A DNA stretch of 64,000 bases from Tretioscincus oriximinensis (lineage: Eukaryota; Chordata; Lepidosauria; Squamata; Gymnophthalmidae). The DNA lies in contig JAJVDF010000975.1 of the NCBI GenBank assembly GCA_022410635.1, positions 98,117-162,116 on the forward strand, written 5' to 3'. Of the stretch, positions 30,720-41,814 are shown piece after piece. Position numbers and translations under genes: made by a program. The notes under the pieces were generated by a model. The model did no database searches and was not told the DNA's origin. It saw nothing but the letters and a program-made list of their open reading frames with translations. Position 1 is the first letter of the stretch, and each line of letters starts with the position of its first letter.

Positions 30720-31200
30720 CTTCACTTTGTGACCTCTTATTTTTCTACTACATCAACTTCAGACCTATTATGGCAACTCCTGTCATCCTCCATGCCTAGC
30801 CCATCCTTAATATTCACATTAATGCTCTCCTTCTTCAATGGACACTCTGTCTCCCCTAATCTTGTCAGGTATTTTATTTTCCCCAACCTTATCATTGATA
30901 TTGTCATTTGGTCTCTGTGTCCTGCCCACTTAGGCACGGCTCCACATCCCATGTTCCTACTTCCACTTGCTCTGAGTTTAAATCAATCAACATCCTCCTG
31001 TGGTCTTCTGCCACTAGGGTGAAACTGTTTTGATCTATATCACGTAGTGGTACAGTTTCACCTCCCTGGCAACTAGCTTTATCTTTCCCCAGGTAATTCC
31101 CAGTGAACAGATCCGTGGGAATCTTCCCACACAGTGCAAATTCACATTCTCCACACCAACCATCCACTTCCACTGGGACCCTAGCACCCACCTAGTCCCT
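30720..31200 (-). pseudogene. Possible retroelement protease region (gypsy-like), decayed
   Basis: The minus-strand open piece at 31191-30904 reads VPVEVDGWCGECEFALCGK and IPTDLFTGNYLG. This resembles the C-terminal half of retropepsins of reptile gypsy-like elements (...V.IPVDLLLGNDLG). No Asp-Ser/Thr-Gly active site was found. The downstream minus-strand pieces are Gln/Glu-rich. Weak call. Confidence 0.3.
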
Positions 31201-31544
31201 TCAAACACATTGATTTATTTGGCAATATATCATTGTTGCTAACCAGGCTGGACTTAACGATACTAAAATGAGATCCAATATCTCTTAATGCTTTCACACT
31301 CCTGCCTGCTGCCTTTATTTCCCAGATGTATTCATTCTTGGGCTCTGCTGTTGGTGTAACCAGGACTGGGTTCTGGAGAAGATTGCCGGGAGGCTGAAAG
31401 TTGCAACAATGTTGTGAGGGAAAATTTCATAGAGGCAGAAATGCAGACATCTTCTATACCCAGAGGAGTAGCTACATTTTTGTCTCCATACTGCCTCTGA
31501 ATATAATAACAGGCATAGGGACCTGATGTTTTTGGTGGTGGGCA

Positions 31545-31775
31545 CAAATGGCTCAGTTGCTAAGGAAACGGTCTCTCATCTTGGAGAGCAGACGTTTCGA
31601 AGTCCTCCTTCTAGCCTGCAGCTCTAGCCAACGTAGCTATTTGAAAGCAAGAATTGCAAGAATTTGCAACTGACTGCAAGCAGATAAATGGGAACCACCA
31701 CAGCCTAGTGGGGAAGATAGAATGTAAGCCTTCGGGCAAAATACCCTTGTAAGCCGCTTTAAGTCCCTTTAAGTC
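31545..31775 (+). mobile_element. tRNA-derived SINE, second family, copy B
   Basis: GGCACAAATGGCTCAGTTGC head, TTTCGAAGTCC B-box remnant, TAGCTCTAGCCAACGTAGCT and TGGGAACCACCACAGCCTAG body. It is shorter in the middle than the other copies. Confidence 0.8.
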
Positions 31776-31799
31776 TTGAAGTCTGAGTCTTCCCAGGTC

Positions 31800-32140
31800 T
31801 TCCTCCCTTTGTTATGTAGATTTCAATGATTGCATGATCACTGCAGCCCAAGGTCTACCCTTACTTCTTCAACCATTTCCTCCTTGCTGGTAAGAATTAG
31901 ATCCAGGATAGTGGATCCTCTTATTTTTTCTTCTACTTTTTGACAGATATAATTATCAGCTAGAGAAGATAAAAATTTAGTAGATTTTTGCCTGAGAGAG
32001 ATTTGCAACAAATGTCTGGATAGTTAAAATCTCCCATAATCACTGTATCTTGTTTATTTGAGAGTATAGTCATCTGTTGTAGGAAGAGTTCATCCATATC
32101 TTCTGTTTGTCCAGGAGGCCTATAATAATGGTTTTAACAA
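31800..32140 (-). mobile_element. CR1 LINE endonuclease-domain fragment
   Basis: On the minus strand it reads YYRPPGQTEDMDELFLQQM, then the APE-type endonuclease motif IMGDFNYPDI and, at its end, CSDHAIIEI. These are the GDFN and SDH motifs of CR1 endonuclease. Several stops interrupt it. Confidence 0.75.
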
Positions 32141-32339
32141 GCCAGGACAAATTGATCCTGGGTTTAGCTGGGTGGAACAACAGGAACAGTTAATCTGATT
32201 TCTTTAAAGGACTTAGTTTACTTAAGATAAAATAAAACTACTCTATGGACATCCAAGGTATACATTACTACCATAGTTTGTAGGGATACAATGATCATCT
32301 GTTTCTCAACATAAACAGCTCTTTCTTCCCTACTTTCAG

Positions 32340-32440
32340 ACATTGTTATTTTTAATATATTTTTATTTTTATTGTTAAGCCATCCTGAGACCTTCTGGTA
32401 TAGGGAGTATATAAATGCTAATAAATAAACAAACAAAGCT
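32340..32440 (+). repeat. SINE/LINE tail (CCTGAGACCTTCTGGTATAG ... ATAAATAAA)
   Basis: A common lepidosaur 3' tail shared by L2-like LINEs and the SINEs that use them. The same tail occurs near 1310-1372 and 48130-48235. Confidence 0.65.
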
Positions 32441-32629
32441 TGTTTATAAGAAAAAGCAATACATATATCAGAATTGTGATTCTAAAACTATTAAAAACAT
32501 CATTTACAACACACGTGGTAGATATCTCCAAGGCATAGAAAACCGAGTTAAAAGCATAATAAAGTTTACTCTCCAGAATTAGATATTTTTAGACCTATAT
32601 GAAAATGGAACTGATTTTTTGTTAGTCTA

Positions 32630-33560
32630 AGGTCCAATGGGTGAGTGTTCCAGAGCTGGGGGACTAGATCCTGAAATGCTCACCCCCTGGAGGATGACAA
32701 ATGAATGGAGGTTGAGCAAGAAGTACTTTCTCCCTTGACCTCAGGTTCTTCATTGGTATGTGCAGATCAACCTGGATGCTAAGTAGCTTGGATTGTTCAG
32801 TCTCAAGACCTTAAAGGCTAATACCAAAATTCTAAATTGGGCCCTGTCCTAAATCGGTAGCCAATGGAGAGCTCTATGAGATTTTGAGATATGTGCAGAT
32901 CTAGAGAAGTTTAGAAGCACCCAAACCGTTGTATTTGGGTTAAGGTTGGTGGCAGTACGGAGCATTGTGGGAGAACCACTAATAGGTTGTTACAATAATC
33001 AAGACAGCAGATAACTAACATTTGAACCAGTGTCCATGCTGCCTTTGGTGTTAATAGATATTAAGCATTACCTTGAATTGGGTATGTGTGTCTGGCCAGT
33101 CGATCCAACCAGCAGTCTTGCATTCTGCACCAGCTGCAGCTTTTGAACTGTTTTGGAAGGTTCATTACAATAGTCCAATCTGAAAGTTACCAGCGCATGG
33201 ATTACTGTGGCCAGATCATTCCTGCCAGAAATGGCCACAAATGGCGGACCAGATGTAGCTGGAAGTAGGATCTCCTGGATCATCATGTGCCAGCAAAGGA
33301 TCCAGAAGCACCCCCAGATTTCTCACCCGTCCCTTAAAGGGCAATTCAACCCCATCTAGAACAGGAGGCCTTCCCACTTCATGGACTGGAGATGCATATG
33401 CAGCACCTCGTCTTGTCTGGGTTCAGCTTCAATTTGTTGCTCCTCATCCAGGGTGTCAAACAAGACTCCCCCACTCTCTCTGGAAGCATCAATGGGATAT
33501 GGGAGGCTAAAGAAATGGCCTATTTCCCCAAGCACTTGGGGATTAGTGTGCTTTCCCCTA
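32630..33560 (-). mobile_element. L2-like LINE, RT end and 3' region
   Basis: The minus-strand peptide at 33286-33068 reads ATVIHALVTFRLDYCNEPSK then VQKLQLVQNARLLVG, the hallmark (LVTSRLDYCN...LQLVQNAAARL) near the end of L2-clade ORF2. The lower-coordinate part is the 3' region. Broken frames. Confidence 0.8.
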
Positions 33561-33784
33561 ATAAGCTAAAGGAGCCCAATTTTCCCTATGGAGTGGAGAC
33601 TTTCACAGATGATCTTTATTGGGCAAAGGAAAGGGACAGTAGATGGCGATAAAGATTTAGGCAAAGAGGCATTATGTTATGGGGAAACGATCCCTTCTGG
33701 AAACCCAGCAGCAAATACGTTTCCCAATATTGACAAATCACTTTCTTGGATGGCAGTGGGTGGAGCAGGACTAAATTAGTATTG

Positions 33785-33960
33785 TAAGAACATAAGAACG
33801 TAAGAAGAGCCATACTGGATCAGGCCACAGCCCATCATGTCCAGCATTCAGTCTCACACACAGAGGCCCACCAGAGGCGTCTGGGGAGTCTGAACAGAGG
33901 AAAGCAAAATATGCTTCTGTTCATGACTCCCTGCAAATGGCATTTCAGCTAATTGTATGT
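33785..33960 (-). mobile_element. CR1 LINE 3' end
   Basis: GAACATAAGAACGTAAGAAG and AGCCATACTGGATCAGGCCA are the reverse of the CR1 3' end (compare 52480-52530 in sense). Truncated at CATTTCAGCTAATT. Confidence 0.8.
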
Positions 33961-34034
33961 AAACAGACAGTGATAAAGGGGATAGATTGGGGATTCAAAA
34001 TTACCATTATGTAGCTGTAAAGATACGGGCAAAC

Positions 34035-34125
34035 TGGAGCAAGTACAAAAGAGAGGCCACAAGGATGACGAGTGGTCTGCAAACCATGTCCTATGATAAA
34101 CAATTAGAAGATTGAGTCATACCTA
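34035..34125 (+). mobile_element. CR1 LINE scrap
   Basis: AACTGGAGCAAGTACAAAAG, then GTCTGCAAACCATGTCCTAT, matches the 6565-6640 part of the CR1 copy above. About 90 bp remain. Confidence 0.75.
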
Positions 34126-34139
34126 AGAGTTGGAAGGGT

Positions 34140-35068
34140 TTAGATTTAGATTTATTGATTAGTCCTTTGACTATATCAAAAAATTATCCAAAATATAAAA
34201 CAAATCGGACTAAAATAGAATAAAATAAGATTAACAATCTTATACAAATAGCATCGATTAAAAACAATTATTAACCAGCTAAGCAAGTAACAATACCCAG
34301 ATCTGTAATCAGCAGACTATAGGCCTCAAGGCTTAGAAACATGCTCCCGAAGCTTTAGCTTGATTCTGGAAGCCATAATAATGTATAGGCTGACTGCAAT
34401 GATGGTGGACCTGTCCAATCCCTGCAGTAGCACATGGACTCTTTATTTAGAGATCGGTGGGCGAACAAAAGAGGAACTAGAAATTGTTGCCTTAGTTCCG
34501 AGTAGGCGGCACATTCCAATAAAAAGTGTCCTGCATGGCCAAATCACCCCATATGCAGTGTCCAATTGACCAAATCTGGCCAGTGTTAACTGTTTCTGCA
34601 GTGGCATGGGAATCGGAATCATAAGATAGAGTTCTGAATTTATTTGATGTTTGCATTCAGTCAAAGATGTGGTAGCTGTAAATTGAGTTATGGCATTCTG
34701 TGAGGATATATCAAGGGAGGAGCATCGTTTTAAGTACCAATTTGGCCTTTACACCCAGGTTGTTTAGGAAGTGTAATGGAAGACCTATGTGAGCTGTTTG
34801 ATCCATCAACTTAGCAAGCCAAGTTTTAACTCAAACAAGTTTTTAGATTGATCTTCTTGGAAGTCTTTTCCGGTTCAGATTAAGATTTGGCATTCTAATG
34901 GTGAGACTCCTAATTTTGCCCCAACTGCTGCTAATAAGGTGGTGCTTGAAACTCTTTCCACTGCATAAAAGAGAATACATATTATTTTGGCGCCAAAACC
35001 CTCTAGAATGGGTCTTAGTGTTCCGGGATTTCTATGATAATGCAGCTTGTAAAAGGGGCAGGCAAAGG
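34140..35068 (-). mobile_element. Non-LTR retrotransposon 3' region, two pieces, family undetermined
   Basis: The minus-strand peptide at 35108-34875 includes ACPFYKLHYHRNPGTLRPIL and that at 34664-34443 includes LTLARFGQLDTAYGVIWPC. Both resemble the C-terminal zinc-knuckle region (C..H...CPFY) of reptile non-LTR elements, but in an order that suggests two copies. The 3' end at 34140-34175 has (TCTAAA)n on the minus strand next to GATATAGTCAAAGGACTAAT, shared with 16549-16809. Confidence 0.5.
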
Positions 35069-36520
35069 CTGTAGAGTTGGAAGGGGCCTCCAGGGTCTTC
35101 GGGTCCAAACTTCATGCGTCAATGAGAACAACGCTGACCCCTCTGCTCTATAACAGCCCTTCAGATATTTTTAGACAGGTCTCCTCAGTCTTCTCTTTTG
35201 CAGACTAAACATCCCTAGATCCTTTAACCACTCCTCAAACCATCCTTGTAACTCTCTTTTGAACTTCCTCTAGTTTATTAATGTCCTTTTTAAATTGGGC
35301 CCCTCAAAAGTGGACGCTGTAGAGAGGAATAATTACTTTATGTAATCAATATTCTATGCTCCTCTTAATACACTCCAGGATTGTGTTTGCCTTTTTTGCA
35401 TTGTTGACTCATGCTTAGTTTGTGATCTACCAATTCAGCCAGGTCCTTTTCACCCGTACTGCTGCTCAGACATATTCCTCCCATTCTATATGTGCTGTTT
35501 TCATTTTTCTTGCCCAGATGGAGGATCTTGCATTTCTTCCTGTTAAATTCCATTGTTAGTTTCAGCTGATTGTTCCAGCTTGTCCAGATCTTTTTGAATC
35601 CTTTATCTTGTTTAGTATTAGCAACCCCTCCTAACCTTGTGTCATCTGCAAATTTGATAAGTTTTCCTTCAATTCCCTCATCTAGGTCATTTATAAATAT
35701 GTTAAAAAGTCCTGGAACAGACCCTCAAAACATTCTTCCAATTGGATGTGCAATAATTTATTACTACTCTTTGAGTATGATTATTAAGCCAGTTTTGAAT
35801 CAATCGAACCGTTGCTTTGTCAATCCCAGACTTGAGCATTTTTTCATTAAGGATGGAATGCAGTGGTGGCCTGCCTCTGGGTTTGTGGGGTCTGGTGAAC
35901 ACTAGGTTAATATCAATTATAAAATCTCCATAGAAAATACTGGCGAACCATTGGCCAATCGTAGGCATTCATAGAGGAGCTGCCAAGAAATAAAAAAGCT
36001 CCAGGTAGCTTTTTTTTATTGACAAAAGGGGTTTCCAATCCCAGAACCAATGGAAGGCCTTCCTGGGAAGGGCTACAGTCTCTCTCTCAGTCTCTGTCGA
36101 ACTGTCATTTTGTATTGGCATTCAACTTGCAGACTGAAAGAGAGACTGGGAAGTACCTGAATGTGCTTCCCAGCCCCTTCCCTAACTTTGCCAAGGCTGG
36201 AAGGAGAGAGCTTTCTCTAGCCTGAGGGTTGTTGGGAAAGCCCTCGTCCTGCGCCCCTCAAAAGTGCACCAGCCACCACTGATGGAAGGAGATACTTTGT
36301 GGAAATGCTCTGCTGAAGTCAAGATACACCACGTCTACTGCGTTTCCCTGATCAACCCATTTGGTGATTGAAACAAATTAGGTCATACAAAGAAATTAAT
36401 TAGTCTGGCATGACGTGTTTGTTACAAATCCATGTTGGCTCTGGTTGATCACTGAATTCCTGTCCAAGTGCTGGCATACTTGGTCCTGTTATGTTCTTAA
36501 GGCTTCTTTCAAATACTGGT
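35069..36520 (-). mobile_element. CR1 LINE, RT to 3' end, interrupted by a hAT MITE
   Basis: The minus strand holds the RT region (LKSGIDKATVRLIQNWLNNH then TQRVVIN; CKILHLGKKNENSTY) and ends at TAGAGTTGGAAGGGGCCTCC near 35070. The 5' part lies right of the inserted hAT MITE (36282-36520: GTTACAAATCCATGTTGGCT). Multiple stops. Confidence 0.85.
35861..36281. mobile_element. hAT-type MITE nested in CR1
   Basis: 421 bp with termini CAGTGGTGGC...GCCACCACTG and an 8-bp target duplication ATGGAATG / ATGGAAGG (one mismatch) at 35853-35860 and 36282-36289. Removing it restores the CR1 reading. There is no transposase. Confidence 0.85.
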
Positions 36521-37680
36521 ATCATTGGAAGGAGTCCTGAGAAGATATACACAAGCATGTACTGGCTGAGTACAGGAGTCAATGAGTCCTAAATTTGAAG
36601 TCCTGAAAAACTGTCTCACAAGGATTCATCAGGTGTTTTTTCCTCTAAGTTGGCTGTTAGCGGGACAGCCAAAAAGAGCCATTTTCCAATAGTCCAGCAG
36701 AGTAAACATTCCTACAGCTGTGTCAGAAGATCCTAAGAAAAAAATGTTACTTTTGGGCTAATGGTAAAGATTGTATCTTTCAAGCTTATGTTACAAAAAC
36801 TGGCTGCATTTTTCTATAAACATCATGTGCTACAGAAACAAATGCTACGTCCTCTTAGCAAAATAAATGGCCAGAATCCCTAGGCTCCAAAATGAGTTAT
36901 AGTGTCAGTGAGATTTACCCTTAGACCTTGGTCACATACTCCTTAAGAAATCCTAATTCAGCCCTTAAATAATCCTAACTCCGCTGGAATCCAAATTTAC
37001 TTCTGAATGTACAAGTCATCCCCCTTTCGCTGCCACCCCTGGGATCAGAGCAGGGCCCCTCTTTGCACCCACGGCTCTTACCCAAGAGAACTTGCCATGG
37101 TTTAAAAGACAGGAGTAGTGAGGACAACAAAGGGGGAGAGGAAGCCTGTATGTTCTGAAGTGAATATTACATTTCTATAAAGTCTCAGGGCGGTTAACAA
37201 GAACAAAGTCAACATATTAAAAGCAAATTAACATATTAAAAAGGTATCTGAGAATAGGGAAGAGAAAGCATTTTTTCAGAAAGCATTTTTAAAGAGGTCT
37301 TAAAATGGGCTAAATCAGGATTACTGAAAAAGTGTGTGATTTCTGACTGAGTTCTAGTATTAAAATTCAAGAGTCGTGATTCCACACGCACACCTTCCTC
37401 CCACTGTAAATGTTCAAGTGATTACGTGATCATTGATCTGCTGTATACAAGAAAGAGCAGCCCAAGGATCGTATCTGGCCACTGGCATATGGTGCTGTTC
37501 AATTGGGGATCTCGCCGGCGTGAAATTCCCAGGTGTGGATGTGTCCTGCAAGATGGCAATGCGCTCTGTGTATCATGTTACATCAGGGAAAAGCTCTAAA
37601 ATCTACTTTTTACTTAGCACAAGATCTACTTTTTCTTCATGCTGATTTACGCTAAAGTGGTGTGAGGGATGATCAAGTCA
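36521..37680. other. Intergenic or distal 3' UTR sequence, nothing recognised
   Basis: Mostly unique-looking sequence without open frames of interest; may belong to a long C1orf21 3' UTR. Confidence 0.4.
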
Positions 37681-37688
37681 CTCTAGCA

Positions 37689-37876
37689 CAGGGGTGGGCA
37701 ATTAATTTTTCCCAAGGGGCCGCATGAGAAATTGGGGTGGTTTTAGAGGGCCGTATTAATATAGTTAACTCAGTTCTACCCACTACTGTATATAACTCTG
37801 AGCTAAGAGGGGCGGGCCGGTCAGAGACAGTAGGAGGGCCGCATGTGGCCCTCGGGCCGCCCCTTGCCCAGGTCTG
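37689..37876. mobile_element. hAT-type MITE with perfect 8-bp target duplication
   Basis: 188 bp, starting CAGGGGTGGGCAATTAATTT and ending TTGCCCAGGTCTG, flanked on both sides by CTCTAGCA (37681-37688 and 37877-37884). This matches a common amniote hAT nonautonomous family with a GGGCCGCATG interior. The exact duplication suggests a fairly young insertion. Confidence 0.9.
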
Positions 37877-38399
37877 CTCTAGCATAAAGAAAGCATTACA
37901 AAACCCTGAGTATGGATGTACCTTCAGCTTCCAGTTGCATATGGCAGGGTAGGGAATCCATTTAACTCATATTTCAAGGCAATCCTATACATATTGTTAC
38001 TATGAATATATATATTCTAAGCCAGGATGCAAACTAAAAGCAGAAGCACTTCAAAATGAGCTTTACTCAAGGTGCAGAATGGAATATAATAAAAAGATGC
38101 TGGTCCCAAAAAAGGATGTAGAAGGCATGCATGTGCATAACCAAAATGCACACGAAGTAAAGATTTTTGAACAAAATTTTTAAACATTTAAAAATCATTT
38201 CTTCCAACAAATCCAGTAAAGTTAGAAAAATAGGGAAAGAATCCTAAAGTGCAAATTCTTCTACACTTAGATTTACCTTTTGATATCTGACTAGAATGGA
38301 TGCCCAGGTGTAGCCTCCAGGTAGGAGATGGGCAGGTTTAGCCTGTAAAGGCAAATTGTAGGAAATTGAGATGCACAGAATCAACTGTGTGAGACAAGA

Positions 38400-41300
38400 T
38401 GCTGGGCGAGATTACTGTGGCCAAATCCAACATTTAGGATTGGCGTGACAGTCAGGTGATGTCTTGCATTCTTCTTCTGTTTGAGATGCTCAGAAGCAAT
38501 TAATGGACCCTTGTGAGATACACCTGACGGTGTAGGTTTTACTTAGCAAACATTTCACTTCCCTTTATATATAAACAAACGATGTGCAATTCAATATGTT
38601 TTTTTTAAAAGTTAATAGTTTCTAAAGGGAAACTACATTGTCCAATGATAGCATCACTCATGGAATAAAATAAACACCAGATACAACAGAAGCCTCTCTT
38701 TTTAATTCTAGAGAAGGACGAGTATAAATTAGACTCATTAAACAAGACAAAGGAAACCCAGAAAAGCAAATGTAACTTCCAATAAACTTGGAGAAATTAG
38801 TGCTGAGTAAGAGGCTACACAAATACTCAGTAATGTATAGTGTATTCCATTTGAATTTACTTCACATCCAATTCTCTTCACTCTTTAGGACATTTCTATC
38901 TTCCCACAAAACGGTAGAAAATGAAGAGCTGAAAGGCTCAAATGAGCTAGCATGGCTATGCAGCACGAGTGTGATCTTCCACATGTACATCTTTGCTTAT
39001 CTCTATTTGAATACATTTTTGTTGTTGTAGGAAATGATTTCACATCATGGGATCAAGTCTATGGCTATAGTGGGCTTTGGAAAGAAGCCGTGTCTTTCCA
39101 CTAGGGCCGTTTAGATGGCAGTAGCTAAAGATTATCTATGTTCTCACATTGCTCTGGATTCTGACTCCCTTTAAAAGAAGCGAATACTGTAGGCAGAGGG
39201 AACTTGCATCCACATGGTTACATTCCTACATCAACAAGTAAAGGTGCAAAGAAGTTCTTCACTTGTAGGCTTACGATTTGAGGTAGACATAAGAGAGGAA
39301 AGTATGGGAAAGGAGATAAAGAAAATTACAAACTAGGTTCTGCTTCAAAGAGGTGGGAGGAAAATAAGAAAAAAGCTTGAGTGAAAAGGTAAATTTTAAG
39401 CAGTCCAGATATTGTTAGAAGTAAAGCTATTGTCAGTTTATTTATGATTAGTCTAATTGACCATATCATTAAAAACAATGAAGTAAAGCAATGCAAACAC
39501 ATCAAGGTGCAGAATATTTAAATGATGGAGAATCCTTGGAACTTGAGGAACATTTGATGGGAAACTAACCAAAAAGAAAGGGGAAAAGGTGTGTGTGTGT
39601 CTGGTGTCTTTAAAAGTTAAGGAATTTAAAACTGAAACACATGAGTTTACAATAAATACAAGAAAGATAAAAGGCAGCTAAGTAATGCTGAGGATTATTG
39701 GGCAAATCAATCTTGGGGACCTGGGCTTTGTGACTGATTCCAGAATACAGAGATCCTTTATCTTAAGCAGAACTTGGTACTTTCCTCTCCCATGACATAC
39801 TTCAAAATGGCTAAAATAACGTGCATACAAGGTAACACTATTTAGAAGCCCAAGGCTTGCATTGGGTGTTACTATAGTTCACTTTTGGGGCCCTGCCACA
39901 TTCGTCACAACACTGTAAGACTAAAGTCAGCTACAAATTGCATTGCCTTTTTGACTATGGTTACATCTTTACTTTAGACCTTCTTCACTCCTTTTAGTCC
40001 TGAAGAAGGAAATTAGTCCCAGAGGAAAAAAAAAAGATTAAGAGCGTATTTCAGGACAGAAGAAAGTTTACAACAAAGGTGAGACCAGACTGGATCAACA
40101 ATATGATAACACAAAATGTTACATGATTGGCGCATGAGAAACCACAATCTTGGAAATGAGACTAGTGTGCCATGCACGGACTGTATAAATTCTGTACACC
40201 ATTGTGTGCAACTCAACATGTTCCTGTTTCTGCAGTGTGATAACTGTATGCTGTTTCTACTCAAATCGTGTGACACGGGTTGGCAAGTCTGGCTTGGCTC
40301 TTATACAATGTAGCCATCCCCCTTGAAGGATGCCTAAGGACTGGAAAGCCCTAAAAGCTAAGGCTGATATATCAGAGAAACAGATGTAATGGCAACAACA
40401 GGAATGGGAGAAAATACACTTAATCAAGACCACTGTTAACATGAAAACGGACAATTCATTTAAGAGTGGAGGTAACAGCTAAAGAGATTTGATGATTTTG
40501 CAATGCATAATTTTACTGAAAGGCCCTTAGTAAAATCTAACAGCTGGATACATGGAAGGAAACCTTATGCACAGCATCTATTTTGATCTTGGATAAATCT
40601 TAACTGTATTATACAAAATAAATCCAAAATGCGCCACCTTCAACTTTACTGATGGGTTGCCACCTTCAGAATAAGTTCTTGAGAATAAGAAGTTAAATGA
40701 AAAAGAAAATTAAATTGGATTGTTGCAAGAAGCAGTTTTTGTTAACATCCCTCAAAGATAACGAATATAAGCTGTCATCAAAACCCTTTAAATAATAACG
40801 GCAAAAGAGTTTTTTTTTAAAACCTTAGGATTATTTTTACTCATGACAATATTTGTTAAAAAATATTACATCTGCTTTTGAGAGGATCGTCTTCTTATAA
40901 TATGGAAAAATAAACTCTACACACGTCCCAAATTGGCACACAGGTGCTCCAAAATAACATCCCTGCTTAGCTGTGTTTTCAAACGGCTGCTTTCCCCCAC
41001 TTCCCTTTACCCAATTGTTTTTTTAATGCACTAGATTGTATGAATGGGTATAAGACAAGAATACCTACAAACAGTAAAATGTTTATTTTCTTAGAAAAAA
41101 AGAGGGATTCAAACTGGTTTGCAATCGATACTTCCCGACTGTGCCAGCAAAGCCCGTTTTGCGAGCTTATTCCTTGATTGAAATGGAGGGGGCTTGTTTT
41201 TCCCCCTTTGAAAAAGAAAATAAAAATAAAAATACAGATTTGAGCTCCTGCATCATCATATCCTGTACTGGTGAGACAACATGCTTTTAAACTGATAACG

Positions 41301-41775
41301 TCTTCCTAGCTGAGAAACGAAGTTGGTCAGGCAAAGCATCTCATCTTCAAGATTGTCAGTGTGAAGAAGAACTCTGCAGCCTCCTGTGGGTTGTCGAAAC
41401 AGAAAAAAATTGAAGGTTCAGCTGCTCAGTTGTGGAGGATTCTGTACAACACTTCTTCAATAGAAAACAGGCCAAAAGCCCAGGTGAAATCTACAGTGTC
41501 ATTTTAGGTTTGACGTCAACATTTGCTGTGTTCACTGGTTGAGTGAAATCCTGCAACAGGTTTCGGATAGCAGCAGGCGAGGCAGTTCCATAGAAGATGC
41601 GCTTCTACGTTCATTGTACGGTCGTTAGGAAACACTAACTGAATGGAGCATACAAGGTGGAAATGATCTTTGATTATGTAGTGCTGTTCACTTGAGAAGA
41701 ATTCCAAAAAGGATCTCGACTGGACTGTAATCTATTTACACAGTAGTATTCCCGTTTTGATTGGCAGAATTGGCA
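38400..41775 (-). other. C1orf21: C1orf21 3' untranslated region (left limit uncertain)
   Basis: DNA downstream of the TAG on the minus strand. It is AT-rich and relatively repeat-poor back to about 38.4 kb, apart from a short LINE scrap near 39437-39470, which fits a long 3' UTR as known for this gene. A minus-strand AATAAA at 41087-41082 could give a short UTR. Another at 39442-39437 lies in the LINE scrap. The true end may be further left (lower coordinates). No coding potential was seen. Confidence 0.5.
39437..39470 (-). repeat. Scrap of the GATTAGTC...GACCATATC LINE tail
   Basis: TTTATTTATGATTAGTCTAA and TTGACCATATCA match the 3' end motif at 16585-16610 and 34160-34180. Confidence 0.55.
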
Positions 41776-41814
41776 CTATGTGATATCCTCCTCTTCTGAA
41801 CAGTAATCACGACC
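41776..41814 (-). CDS. C1orf21: C1orf21 terminal coding exon part (GRDYCSEEEDIT, stop)
   Basis: 39 bp on the minus strand: 12 codons, GRDYCSEEEDIT, plus TAG (41778-41776). The acceptor is CTTTTAAG at 41816-41815. It joins in phase with the exon at 56356-56416. Everything to the left belongs to the 3' UTR of the same exon. Confidence 0.93.
   Translation of the reverse strand, partial: GRDYCSEEEDIT

Noticed and set aside
30434..30799. Open frame of 121 codons on the plus strand
   Set aside because: Overlaps frames on the other strand; no family resemblance, codon pattern unconvincing.
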